From NCBI GenBank assembly GCA_018136815.1, contig CM030936.1, forward strand, positions 1-64,000: a stretch of 64,000 nt of DNA. Reading direction: 5' to 3'. Position numbers and translations under genes: made by a program. The notes below the pieces were generated by a model. That model ran no database searches. It was not told the origin of the DNA and saw nothing but the letters and a program-made list of their open reading frames with translations. Below, piece after piece: positions 10,324 to 20,492 of this stretch (position 1 is its first letter; each line of letters starts with the position of its first letter). This DNA comes from Isochrysis galbana. Taxonomy: Eukaryota > Haptophyta > Isochrysidales > Isochrysidaceae.

Positions 10324-10970
10324 TGGCGCTGTCAGCTCACACGCGGTCAGGCGCGGGGGGGAGGGGGGGCGGGGGGGAGGGGGAGGGGCGGGGACAGTAC
10401 CAGAAGGACTAAGCCAAGCCGTTCCCATTAGGCGGCCGAAACCGCTCCCCCTCTCTCCCCGCTCCGCCCCCCCCCCCCCCCCCTCATTCTCTCTCTAGCC
10501 TCGGGGTTCGTTCAAATATTTGGTAAGAGTTTGAGATTCTTTCTCGTGAGGGACGCCGTACGTCGACGGGACGAACAAAAACAAAGGGAAACGAACGAAC
10601 GGCGGCAATTACATAATCCCTCGATAGAACTACGATCTTGATCACCCTCGAAACCCGCTCCCCGAAACGCCCGCAGCACTCCACCGTTCGTTGAGCTGTG
10701 AGAAAATCGCACCGCGTGCTAGCGGGCGCCGTCGTCCAGAATACCACTCGTGCAGGAACGGTGCTCTCTCACCTTAGAATCGTCATACGATGATGGTCAC
10801 GAGGGTGCTCCGGGATGGGACCGACGTCCGCTTGAGCTTTTTTGCTGTCCCGGAGGACGGCCGTGAAATCGTGGTTTTTTTATGAGAGCCACAGGCTCTT
10901 TCTAACTTTACTGCGCCCCGTTGGGGCGGCGAGGGCGCTGCTGCTTGTTGCACTCTGCATTCTAAACCAC
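10324..10970. other. Intergenic, G/C-rich tracts
   Basis: A G-rich tract lies at 10355-10392 and a poly-C run near 10468-10485. Frames in the rest are short and mutually overlapping. I see no supportable gene. Confidence 0.5.
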
Positions 10971-10971
10971 A

Positions 10972-11300
10972 GTAAGGGTGCACCATTAAGAAAACAGGGA
11001 TTTTTGCCTTCTACATTTTCTACATAAGCCGACTCCCACACCTTAATAGTTTCTTAGAAGCCGCGGGGTCTTTACTACTTACTATGTTTCTTAATTTAAT
11101 GATTAATGATGTATATTCTACTTCTAGGGCGCCAAAAGCCCGTTCCCCGCCCGCCCCCGCCCCCCGCGCCCCGCCTCGCGCCCCGCCGCGCCGGTGTTGT
11201 GCTGTATATGTGTGTATACATATTCAAGCAGCCGAGAGCGGAAGGAAGCGGGCGCAAAAGTATAAGTGCGAAGTGCCCCCGTGGCCGTGGCCCACGGTGT
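10972..11300 (+). repeat. Dispersed repeat 'P', copy 1
   Basis: The start, AGTAAGGGTGCACCATTAAG, recurs at 14902. The right part (about 11200-11300: GTGCTGTATATGTGTGTATA, then GAAGTGCCCCCGTGGCCG) recurs in reverse orientation at 15145-15250. No coding sequence is seen. It may be a non-autonomous element, but its ends are not defined. Confidence 0.45.
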
Positions 11301-11470
11301 CGAACACGCGATGACTACAGGCTCATAGATAGGGCGGTCAAACACGCCTTTTAACTTCTAAGGGTGAAAATTCACCAAGTCGAGATTGAGGTTTTATCAC
11401 GCGATTTTTAGGGAATTACCCTGGAAATGGGTATATTAGGCAGAATCTAATAAGAAATATGCACATTAAC

Positions 11471-11660
11471 TATTGTTATAGTTTTAGCGATGGAGCGCGC
11501 GCCGACCGCTCCCCTCTCCCAGCCCCCCGCCGCCACGACGCCCCAACGGGGCCGCCCCAAACCGCCGGAGCCGAAGCGCTCGCAGGCCTCTGCCCCACCG
11601 GATACCGACGTCGACATGGCTCCGCCACCCTCGCCTCCTCACCAGCCCCAGAAGCAGGGA
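11471..11660 (+). repeat. LINE 5' module, copy 2
   Basis: An ATG at 11490 opens a frame MERAPTAPLSQPPAATTPQ, matching the MERAP start of the other LINE 5' modules. After about 60 codons it runs into the 3' T-run (A-run on this strand) of the minus-strand LINE at 11684. This fits one LINE copy inserted into the ORF1 region of another. Confidence 0.55.
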
Positions 11661-11683
11661 ACAGGCCGTGCCCTGTTCCCTGC

Positions 11684-14257
11684 AGAAAAAAAAAACTTCT
11701 GAAGATTCAGGGCTACACACCTACTAGTTACGGGACTTCCCTTCGCTATCTACACCGCCCTTATCATCCCTCCCTCCACCTCTTCCCCTGCCCCCCTTCT
11801 TTCCTTTTTCTTCGGTTTCCGGGGTCCGGCCTCGGTGCGCTACCTGAGGCCTGGTTTAGAGTGTGGGGTCCGGGCAGGCCTTCTGGAATTGTCTTTGTTG
11901 TCGAGTGTGTCCGTCTGGTCGCCTTTTATTTGTTTGGTTTATATCCAGGTTCCAATGTCTCTACCAGCGGTTTAGGTAGGTGTATCGATGTTTCAGTTTC
12001 CCTTGTTCCCTTGTTCCGTGGTCCCCTCGACAGCGTGTGCGATCCCCAGCTTGGAGGCTAGTTCCACTAGCTCCGCGCTGGGCTTAAGACCGCCTTTGTC
12101 GTTCCTGTTGAAAACGGGTCTCAAATCATTCATGTCTATCCTTTTTTTAGGCTGTCTTCCCATGCCCGCTTGGGCGGTTCTCGCCGAGTCGGTTTCTTGT
12201 GCGAAGAGGAGTGCTTTACTTAGTATGGTGTATCTCTCTATTATTCTTATTAGTATGGATTCTTCCGAGAATTTGATGCCGTCGTAATGTATCCTATAGA
12301 AGTCTGTGAGTATGTATCTCCACGCTAATAGGTATAGTACGTATATCGCTTTCGGGGCGTCCCCTTTTGGGTAGATGAATAGGTTGTCTACTATGGTTTC
12401 TTCTCTGCTCCTTTCTAATCCCGGTGTGAACCGTGCAATTTTATTCAGTTCGCCCAGGATGTTAGTTATCCCGGGGCATTCGCCTAGGTGTATCGAGGAT
12501 TCATCCGTTTCCCCACAAATGCGGCACGTGTTGGCTCTGTCTGGAAAGCGGTTGTACGTGCCCACTCGCCTGCGTGTGATATGTTTGAAGTGTAGGTGCA
12601 TGTCCCTCGCCGTTACCATTGGCGTGGTGTATAGTCGCGCCAGGTGCGCCCATGTATCCCCTGGTGTTTGGAGTTTTTCCTCCCATTTGGCCGGCCCCGT
12701 GAGGCGTTTGCGTTTACGGTCTTTACGCTGAAGTGCCTCGGTTAGATGTTCTACCCCGGTGCCGTCCAGCGGCGTCTTGCCGTCTAATGTATATTCGTCC
12801 GCCAGCGGGTATTCTAGTCTCTTGTTGGTTTTGTATCCTCCCCCCCATTGCGCCGGTGGGGATGGGTCTAAGTTCGAGGGTGCGGCGGGTAGTCTTTTTC
12901 CGATTATGGGCGTGCCTAGGTATGAGAGTTCCGCATCGTGCCATATCTCCTTGATGTTCACATAGTATTCCCCGTCTACCGTTATTCGCAGTTCGGGCGT
13001 CGGTTCTTCCGAGATGTGTTCATTGTCGACCTCTTCTCGTCCCGGTGGTGCGCATTCTAGTTCGGCCGTCTTATCTACCGCTGCCAGTGTCGCCTTGGCG
13101 TGTCTGACTATCGTATCCCATGTTTCCAAGAATTTGTCTCTTGGGATATAATCTCCCTGGAAGTGTATATACGTGTCATTGTTCCTGAGGTATTGCGCGC
13201 ATTCAGCCCTGCTATAGGGCGTGTTCGCTTCGTGGTCTTTGAATACGTTATGTATGGTATTACATTCAAGCTTGTTCCATAGTTTTGCCCATATGGGGTT
13301 TATTTTAGGTCCCGGGTGCGTCGGGCTACCCCACATGGGTTGCGAGAGTGCTCCTTCTCTACTTACTTTCAGTGATGTGAGTTTAAGTTCGCGAATGTTG
13401 TTTAGCGCCTGCTTCCAAAACTCGGGAAGTTTACTCGTGCCCGCTATTCCATCGGTGAGTTTGTTCGTGGGGACCGTCGAGAGAACCGCTGCTCTCCCCA
13501 GGTTTGTGCGGCAGAACCACGCGTCAAGCACTTGTTTCCATTGTGCTTGGCGTGCGTCAAGATAGTTTAGGATCCATTTGGCTTGTAAAGCTTTGACATG
13601 GTTGCCCCAGTCGAGCAGTCCCAGCCCTAGATGTGGCCCTTCCTCCAAAGTGTTTTTTATCGGGATCTCAGGGTGCTTCATCCATTGTAGCTTCCGGCCG
13701 GTGCGTGCGTTTGTCCACATGATTCTTTCTACGGCTCTTTTAACCGCCGTGTGGAATGATCTAGGGGCTGCCAGTGTCTGCAACCAGTATCTAGGTATAG
13801 AATATACTAGGAAGTTAGCCACCTTCGTTTTCCCATGTATAGATAGATCCTTGGTTAGCGGCGCGTATATAGTGGTTTTCCTCTCTATCTTGTCGGCTAG
13901 TTTGCGCCAGAACTCTTTAATGGCCCGGGGCCCACCTAGTGGGACCCCCAATATGGTCGCATACTCGTTTCCTTTCAGCCACTTGTACCTTTGGAATCTC
14001 GCGGGTGGGCGCTTCCTTCTCAGGGAGCCCATCCTTAGTCCCTCGAACTTTTGATCGTTGGGTTTGCCACACGAGGCCGCCGCGTATCTTTTTACCCAAC
14101 CGAGGGATCGCGCTAGGCTACCGTAGTCTGCCGCTAAGAGTTGTGTATCGTCCGCGAATTGGCTTATCTTTAGTTCGGCTCCGTTCACTATGATACCCTC
14201 GATGTCTTCGTCTTCGTTTATCGCTCTGGTGAGGGGCCTACCCTGTGGAGTCGTCCC
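11684..14257 (-). mobile_element. LINE-type retrotransposon, 5' side lost in gap
   Basis: The coding region is 11993-14257. The 3' untranslated part is 11684-11992 and ends (minus strand) in CTTCAGAAG followed by ten T. The 5' side runs into the assembly gap at 14258. The 3' region is nearly repeated at 49229-49450. No target duplication can be checked because the 5' end is missing. Confidence 0.85.
11993..14257 (-). CDS. LINE reverse transcriptase, C-terminal part
   Basis: This long open frame enters from the gap and carries the RT catalytic motif SQFADDTQLL near its start. Next come the thumb-like ATILGVPLGG and LSIHGKTKVANFL blocks, then a long C-terminal region. A CX2C-type zinc-binding motif (NTCRICGETDESSIHLGEC) matches the zinc-binding region found after many non-LTR RTs. 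The block LAWRYILTDFYRIHYDGIKF follows. The fingers and palm motifs before FADD are lost in the gap. The frame is intact to its stop, so this copy may be young. The protein would copy element RNA by target-primed reverse transcription. No endonuclease domain is visible in the part present. Confidence 0.88.
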   Translation of the reverse strand, partial: GTTPQGRPLTRAINEDEDIEGIIVNGAELKISQFADDTQLLAADYGSLARSLGWVKRYAAASCGKPNDQKFEGLRMGSLRRKRPPARFQRYKWLKGNEYATILGVPLGGPRAIKEFWRKLADKIERKTTIYAPLTKDLSIHGKTKVANFLVYSIPRYWLQTLAAPRSFHTAVKRAVERIMWTNARTGRKLQWMKHPEIPIKNTLEEGPHLGLGLLDWGNHVKALQAKWILNYLDARQAQWKQVLDAWFCRTNLGRAAVLSTVPTNKLTDGIAGTSKLPEFWKQALNNIRELKLTSLKVSREGALSQPMWGSPTHPGPKINPIWAKLWNKLECNTIHNVFKDHEANTPYSRAECAQYLRNNDTYIHFQGDYIPRDKFLETWDTIVRHAKATLAAVDKTAELECAPPGREEVDNEHISEEPTPELRITVDGEYYVNIKEIWHDAELSYLGTPIIGKRLPAAPSNLDPSPPAQWGGGYKTNKRLEYPLADEYTLDGKTPLDGTGVEHLTEALQRKDRKRKRLTGPAKWEEKLQTPGDTWAHLARLYTTPMVTARDMHLHFKHITRRRVGTYNRFPDRANTCRICGETDESSIHLGECPGITNILGELNKIARFTPGLERSREETIVDNLFIYPKGDAPKAIYVLYLLAWRYILTDFYRIHYDGIKFSEESILIRIIERYTILSKALLFAQETDSARTAQAGMGRQPKKRIDMNDLRPVFNRNDKGGLKPSAELVELASKLGIAHAVEGTTEQGNKGN

Positions 14258-14357
14258 NNNNNNNNNNNNNNNNNNNNNNNNNNNNNNNNNNNNNNNNNNN
14301 NNNNNNNNNNNNNNNNNNNNNNNNNNNNNNNNNNNNNNNNNNNNNNNNNNNNNNNNN
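14258..14357. other. Assembly gap (100 N)
   Basis: Exactly 100 N, a conventional gap of unknown true length. It cuts the LINE reverse transcriptase. Confidence 0.99.
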
Positions 14358-14817
14358 GAGGAGCTGCCGTCTTTGTCACGCCGTTAGATGCAATTCGATA
14401 CTCTTATTCATTGCCCCGAACGAGCAGCGTTGGGTGACGTCCCGCTCACCCTTGTTGGGCATCCCATTGCGCCCGCCGCCCGCCCGCCCGTCACGCAGCC
14501 AATAATATAGCAGCACATCAATCAATCGTCTCGCCGAAAGCGGCGGCGCTGAGTGTCACACCGATGATGTCCCGATAATAGCTCCCTTTTTCAGGTTCTC
14601 CTGTGTTTGCTACTCATACCCATGCCTATCGTCATAACACCATTTTTTTTGGGATCGGAGCAGCCGTACTCGTGCTTGGCCGAGCGGCGCGCGGATGATA
14701 TCCCAATGAGACAACCTCCTAATATTCCCGCCACGCGCGCAACGCCTTCGGATTCTACTTTTACTTTGAGGCCCCGCCCGCGCCTAGATTCTTTAAAATA
14801 TAGAAAAACGTTCATTC
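14358..14817 (+). other. Unassigned segment with a possible exon
   Basis: After CCCTTTTTCAG at about 14594 the plus frame reads a hydrophobic stretch (LLIPMPIVITPFFLG) and then PYSCLAERRADDIPMRQPP and a basic end, up to the insertion point of a TIR-element end at 14818. It could be an exon of a membrane protein cut by that insertion. Nothing else is seen in the segment. Confidence 0.2.
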
Positions 14818-14890
14818 TAGCCCGGTCACTCACGCATTTTAACCACTATTTTCCACCCCTCCTGGGTTTCCAAGGATTCCCCAGGCTGAC
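14818..14890 (+). repeat. Left end of the satellite-carrying TIR element
   Basis: TAGCCCGGTCACTCAC followed by CATTTTAACCACTATTTTCC matches the left end of the element at 2159. Homology stops after about 70 bp near CCAGGCTGACG, so this is a fragment or a heavily deleted copy. Confidence 0.7.
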
Positions 14891-14901
14891 GCCCCTTACA
14901 G

Positions 14902-15250
14902 TAAGTAAGGGTGCACCATATTAAGAAACCCCCCGATGATAAGAAAACCTAGAAGCAAATTGGCCATCTAGCGATAAGAAATGGAGCTGAAGTGAGAGGC
15001 CTCCACCTGAGGATAAGAAACTCAGCTAGCGCAAGAAACCTTCTATGCGCTGCGGGCCTCGCCGGCGGGCCGCGCGGGCCAAGCAAGTTGTCGTTGTCGC
15101 CGTGTAGCGGGCCGTCAGCCGATTGTTGTGGTCATTAGTGGCCATTCGTTGGCCGTGGGCCGCGGGGGCACTTCGCACTTATACTTTTGCGCCTTCCTTT
15201 TGCTCTGGGCCGCTTGAATATGTATACACACATATAAAGCACAACACCAT
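14902..15250. repeat. Dispersed repeat 'P', copy 2, rearranged
   Basis: The left part repeats the AAGGGTGCACCAT block of 10978. The right part (15145-15250) matches 11200-11300 in reverse. Between them, GATAAGAAA occurs at about 14938, 14974 and 15014, an uneven spacing of roughly 35-40 bp. No coding capacity is seen. Confidence 0.45.
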
Positions 15251-15412
15251 GAACTAACATCAACATTTAACATTCGTATACCAGCTAAGAGATCAGCTTC
15301 TCACACGGATGGGTGTATTCGCCTATAAGGATAATTTTAAATTCTCCTTACTTAGGCACGCGCACAGTCTAACAATGGGTATAGGGTGGGTTGGGAGAGC
15401 GAAAGCCGAGAT

Positions 15413-16743
15413 TGTCGCATTCATCCTAGATGATGCGATTTCCAGGCTCTTGTTTCCAGGTCCTTCGCCGTGCGGCCACACGGTGAAGCTCAGGTACATC
15501 TAGGTTGGTAGGGTTCGTCCCTAGCGATCTAGAATTCGAGTTCTTGTTTCGTTCCTTCTAGCCTGTTTGTCAGGTCTAGATTCCAGGTTTCCTCCTTTCG
15601 GGTAATCTTGACCCAAAGGAGCCAGGTCGCCTGTCACTCGCTGCGCGCTTGTCTCAGGCTCTCGAGTTACCTTGTGAAGGCTTGTTTAGCTTCTTGCAAG
15701 GCTTGTCGTTTCTTGTTGGGTTCCGGTTCTTTCTTGGGACCTGCTGACTTTCGTTGTTGTCCAGGCCTGTTCTTCGTAGGTTCTGCTTGGCCTGGTTAGG
15801 GTTTCGTTGAATCCCGCGTTCGGCGTTTGGCGTTCGTCTTGGCGTTCGGAAATTTCCTCTCACATTCCCTAGGTCCGCTACCCTTGGCTTGTAGGTCCTT
15901 GCTTCTTTCTTCTCGGTCAAGGTGTTTGGCGAGCGAGTCGGTTGCTCTATCCGCTCGAGATTTGAGGTTTAATTTGCCATCTCCCCTTGGAGATCGGTGT
16001 AGGTTCGCTTCCTAGGTGAGGGAATCTTTCCCCTTGATGCAAGCTACATGCAAGCCTTGGCCCCTTTGGTGTTTCTTCCCCTTGGTTGCTACTCAGGGTT
16101 GTTCGTTAGAAGCGTCTAGAAGGTTCACGCTCAACGGCAAGATTTCCTCTGTCGTGAAGACATCTCGTTGCGATCTGTATCCAAAGTGATCGCCGTGGTC
16201 GCGCGACATGACGCTCCCCTTCGGACTCTCCGCTACGTGGGGAAGTTACAACGGAGACACGCTCCGGCCGTCGCTGCGGAGTCTCTCTCTCTCTCTCGCT
16301 CTCTCTCTCCGTCTCTCGCGACGTGTTTGAGTTATCGGTGATTTGGGGTCGCGGTTGCTTGATAATTTGCTTTGTTTGGGTGAATGATTCCGGTGTGTTC
16401 GTGAGTCGGTGTATCCTGTTGTTCTCAGCTTCGTTGTCCGTCGTTGTTCGCTGCGTCGCTGCACTCAAGCAGCTTAGGCTCCCTCCCTGAGGGAAGAGTT
16501 CTTTGTAGGTCTAACAATCTCTTACAACCCATCACACTAGGGCCGCTAGGAGCGCCTCGCCGCCCCACAGCCCTTCGTTCGCCGTTCGTTCCCCGTCCAG
16601 ACACCCAAATGGGGTTGCCCGACCCAGTCCAGAATTTCATTCACCCGACTCCCGGTGGGGAGGAGGGCCAAAGCGCCGCGCTAGCCGCCGGTGCTGCTCG
16701 CGACGGAGTGGCTCAGAGCCCTCCGGCTCCGCTCGACTCGACA
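15413..16743 (+). repeat. 5' LTR
   Basis: The LTR begins TGTCGCATTCATCC and ends CTCGACTCGACA, so it has TG...CA ends. Length is 1331 bp. It differs from the 3' LTR mainly by extra single bases in homopolymers (for example CCCCTTTGG versus CCCTTTGG and GTGGGGAAG versus GTGGGAAG). A (CT)n run lies at about 16280-16310. Confidence 0.92.
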
Positions 16744-16898
16744 AGCACGAAATCAAAGCTCACGTCCTCGGCCGCAGAGGAGGAACCCCTCAGGGAACCT
16801 TCTCTGCCCGCTGCAGCTTCTGTTCCCGAGGGGTTCCCGAGTGATCCCACGACCACTGAGGCTGCGCCAATGCCACCCATCACTCCGGCTGCTATCCC

Positions 16899-19325
16899 AT
16901 GATTGGCTCCGACCAGCTCGTGTCGGATGGCGAGCCTCCGTCCGCTGCCTTCGGCACCCACCGGGTGCAATTACAGTGGGCCATGGTGGAGCATGACCCT
17001 CTCCCACATGAGGCCAACTTCAGTGCCGCTGAGCTGGCCAATGAGGTGGAGGAAGGCCCCCTCCCTCTGATTCAGTTTGACCCACCTCCTCACCTTCGAG
17101 ATGATGAGTCTGAGGTCGGTGAAGGGGAGGGGATCAGCTTCCGAAGCCCCGCCTACCGGGACTATGCCCCGCCGTCATCAAAAGGGGTCCTTGATCAAGA
17201 GATCACCCCGATCGAGACGGCCGCGGCGCGTCAGGATGCGGAAATGGCAAGGCTTCAAGCGCAGACCAACACCCTAAAAGGGGCTGTGGAGCGCCTGCAG
17301 TCATCCCTTGCCGCGGCAGAGGCGAGGGAGGGGCTTCTCCGGGATCAAGTTGAAGCAGGGTTCAAAGCCCTGACTCAGCTACTCCAAGCCCGCCAAGAGC
17401 CCGCTTCAAGTCCGTCCATGGATCGGACCGAGGCGGCTGCGGATTCTGCTAGGCCGGTTCAGAGGGAACCACCCATGGGCGAGCCTCCTGCTCTAGACCC
17501 AAAGGGCCACGCCTCTCCGGCTTCTAGGGTTCCACGGTCGGCGTACCCGACCTCCAAATCGGAACCCCGCCGCCAGGATCAGAGCCTTTACCGGGGCCCG
17601 ACCCCGATGGTGCCGTTCCGCCACCCTCGCGACCCCTGCCTTGCGGTGGGGATGGATGAGCGAGAGGCAGTTGTAAGCGAGTGGAAAAATCTCCTCGCCC
17701 TGCCCTCACGCGATCTGGCCGCCCTTTACCGCGACTCCGACGAGCATGAGCTCATCCACACCATTTTGAAGAGCAACCTCTCCCTGGCGGGCAACGTTTG
17801 GCATTGCCGAATTTTCATGGAGGAGGACCACTTGCTCAAATGGGTGCGTAGCCGCTTCTCAGCCGAGCAAACCCTTCACCATCAGGTCAGGATGGGCAAA
17901 GAGCTTTCGGAGCTCCGCTTCCCAAAGGCCCTCGCCTCCGATAACGTTCAAACCGCGGCGACAGCCTGGAATGAATTTCGGCTAACTCTCATCAAGCCGT
18001 TGGAGCGGGCACTAGCGCTCGGCTGCGATCATCGCGAAATATTTACCTCCCTCCTCGCGGCAGCCGGAGCCAATTCCAGCGGCAATTCCCGCATCTTCGC
18101 CTTCCTCCTCGATCTAGTGGAGGACCGCGCCCTCGCTCTCAATCCTGTCCTCGCTGCTGACGTCCTTCTTCGCAAATGCGACGGGACCTTCGCAAACGGG
18201 GCCGATGGTTTCGCGAAAGACTCGGCGTCGATGGAGTGGGACCGCATGAGGGAGCGCGAGGCCGGCGCTGATCTATGTGAGCTCAGCAAGAATTTGGTTC
18301 GCGCCTACATCCGCAAGCTTGGCGATTCCGCGGTTGACTCCACCAACGTGTGGGATCATCCAAACATGGCCCATGAGATCAACCAGAGGTTCGAAGAAAT
18401 CATCCGGAACGATAAGGTTGATCCTCAGCGCGGCGTCGATAATGCTATTAAATTTGCGGAGGTGCTCGCGGAGACTCGTTTCCGCGTAGAGAACCACGAG
18501 CTAGGGCGGTCGGCGCTCTCGTGCGTCAACCTCTGCCAACGGTACCTCAGCCCTTACGAGCAGGCCCGGGTGAAGCGTCATCAATCCCGGCCCTCGACGA
18601 AGCAAACCGTGGCTAGCGTACGCACTAAAGCCTCAGGCGAGTCAAAGAACGAGACTTCCTCGTCCCAGAAGACCGCTTCGACCACGGACATGGTCGCCGC
18701 CGTGCAGGCAGCCGTCCAAGCCACCGTGGCGGAAGCTCTTCGCGGACAGGGACACTCGCCTGCTTCGAAGCCTGATTATCGGGCTGCTGCACCGCCGGCA
18801 AGTTACCACTCCAACTCGCCGTTGCCGGCTATACTGACCGATCCACCGGGTCGAAAGGGAGGCTCGTCTCGGCCGCCCAGCCGTCGCTGCGATCCGCCGG
18901 CGAACGGCCAAGGGCTACCGCCCGATTTGGGCGTATCCCGGTGGACGCCCGAGCTTTGGAATCGGGCCCGAGCCCGCTTCTGGGCCGTAGCAGGCTATGC
19001 CAAGCACCCAAGGGTCTCGGCGGCGCTAGCGAAGTGCCGACCGGCCGATAATTCAATGGAAACTCCACGGACGGACGATATCAATAGGGGAATCACCGAA
19101 TGGACGAACGAAAACGGCTGTGCCTTCTGCGCTTTCCGACCTCAAGCTCCTCCTGGCACTCCATCCAGCGAAGCCTGGAAATATGGCACGGGAGACGGTG
19201 CTCACAACCCCGTCATCTGTCAGCCATATATCCGCTTTCTGTGTGAGGCTGGCTGCGGAGAGTGCGGATCGGACGAGCACATTCATAAGCTTCTTCGCTC
19301 GATGGTCCGGGTTAAGCCTCAGTAG
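16899..19325 (+). CDS. Gag-like protein of the gypsy element
   Basis: An uninterrupted 808-codon frame follows the 5' LTR. The N-terminal third is acidic and contains a predicted coiled coil (about residues 100-165, with heptad-rich MARLQAQTNTLKGAVERL). The middle is an alpha-helical capsid-like region around LLALPSRDLAALYRD to NLCQRYLSPYEQ. The C-terminus has a cysteine-rich stretch (CAFCAF, then CEAGCGECGSDEHIH) that is not a standard CCHC knuckle. Position and size make it the structural protein that would form the particle. The intact frame contrasts with the broken pol. Confidence 0.75.
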   Translation: MIGSDQLVSDGEPPSAAFGTHRVQLQWAMVEHDPLPHEANFSAAELANEVEEGPLPLIQFDPPPHLRDDESEVGEGEGISFRSPAYRDYAPPSSKGVLDQEITPIETAAARQDAEMARLQAQTNTLKGAVERLQSSLAAAEAREGLLRDQVEAGFKALTQLLQARQEPASSPSMDRTEAAADSARPVQREPPMGEPPALDPKGHASPASRVPRSAYPTSKSEPRRQDQSLYRGPTPMVPFRHPRDPCLAVGMDEREAVVSEWKNLLALPSRDLAALYRDSDEHELIHTILKSNLSLAGNVWHCRIFMEEDHLLKWVRSRFSAEQTLHHQVRMGKELSELRFPKALASDNVQTAATAWNEFRLTLIKPLERALALGCDHREIFTSLLAAAGANSSGNSRIFAFLLDLVEDRALALNPVLAADVLLRKCDGTFANGADGFAKDSASMEWDRMREREAGADLCELSKNLVRAYIRKLGDSAVDSTNVWDHPNMAHEINQRFEEIIRNDKVDPQRGVDNAIKFAEVLAETRFRVENHELGRSALSCVNLCQRYLSPYEQARVKRHQSRPSTKQTVASVRTKASGESKNETSSSQKTASTTDMVAAVQAAVQATVAEALRGQGHSPASKPDYRAAAPPASYHSNSPLPAILTDPPGRKGGSSRPPSRRCDPPANGQGLPPDLGVSRWTPELWNRARARFWAVAGYAKHPRVSAALAKCRPADNSMETPRTDDINRGITEWTNENGCAFCAFRPQAPPGTPSSEAWKYGTGDGAHNPVICQPYIRFLCEAGCGECGSDEHIHKLLRSMVRVKPQ

Positions 19326-20492
19326 GGGTCCGGCGGGGTCCCCGTCCTTCAAACCCTGGCGGAGAACATCGCGGGCGGTGGGCCTGAACGCCACCACCAC
19401 CATCCCGATCCGATCCCTACGCCGCTTGGGGAGAAGAGCTGTCGACGCGGCGATTCTCCCCCTGTCTCTAGCTCTATTCAGTCCTCGACGGTGGGAGCCG
19501 CCTCGCCGGCTGAAGCCCCCGCCGAACGGCTATCTCGGAAGCCGGAGTCGACACTTGACCCGGGCTCCTGGAAACAGGTTTGCCCCGGAGATAGTCGCGA
19601 CCCGACTCTCCGAAATTCGTGTACGTCTACAAGTTCTTCTATTACTCCGCACGCTATTAGGATGTTAGGGGCCGATTCTCGCTCGCTGCCCCTCTTGGAA
19701 TCTATTTCTACGGATACTATGCTGTCTTCGGTTTCTTCTAATTCTCCTAGGTCTTTCGACGCATCTTCATCCCTGGATTCATCCCCCGACGGCCCTGCCC
19801 AAGGGGGTGGGCTAGGTGGATCCGACGCGTCTTCGGTCTCTTCGTTTCGTAAACAGTCAGTTGTAAAGCCCTCGAGGGCTGTCGATCGGTATCATCTTCT
19901 GCTCTAGGTTCTATGGATAGGTCCGACGTGGCCGCTGCCGCGTCCGAAAACGTTGTTGCTGCTTTACCTGTTTCTGCTCTTTCCCGGCGGGACCCCACTG
20001 GAGACCTCTCTCCCAAGGGCCATAGCCGGAGCCGCTCTGCGGACGAATTGTCGTTGTCTACCGTAGGTTCTCGTGCAGTGGAGGCGGAGACTTGTGCCTC
20101 CTCCTCACCTCTCTCCCCGGTTCGTTATATTTCTCCGTCATCGTGTTCATTCTCTCGTCTCGAAGTTGCACCTGTTCTCGTTTCTGACCTGGTTCCCGAC
20201 CCGGAAGGGTCGGCTTCCGGGGTCGATGAAGTTGAAGGTTCCAAGGGAGCTGCGGCTTTCCGCGCTCACGCCGTGGTCACCCAGACTCGGGAGACGCAGG
20301 GGCCGTCGATTACGATCTCTCGTCGCGCCCCACACGGACGCCGGCGTCTCCTCTTTCTCTCGGCTCTCCGGAGGATCCCTGTTCCAGGGATCGCCCGCCG
20401 GAGCCAACCCCCTTCAGGTCTAGCCCACCGAAACTTCAGGGCGACGACCCCCTCCCCTGAATTCTACTGCCGAGGCCATCCACCGGATCGCC
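19326..20492 (+). other. Serine-rich spacer between gag and methyltransferase-like ORF
   Basis: Two overlapping open frames (19491-19907 and 19913-20527) are rich in Ser, Pro and Asp (SVSSNSPRSFDASSSLDSS type). They may be one disordered linker broken by a frameshift. No domain is recognised. Confidence 0.4.
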
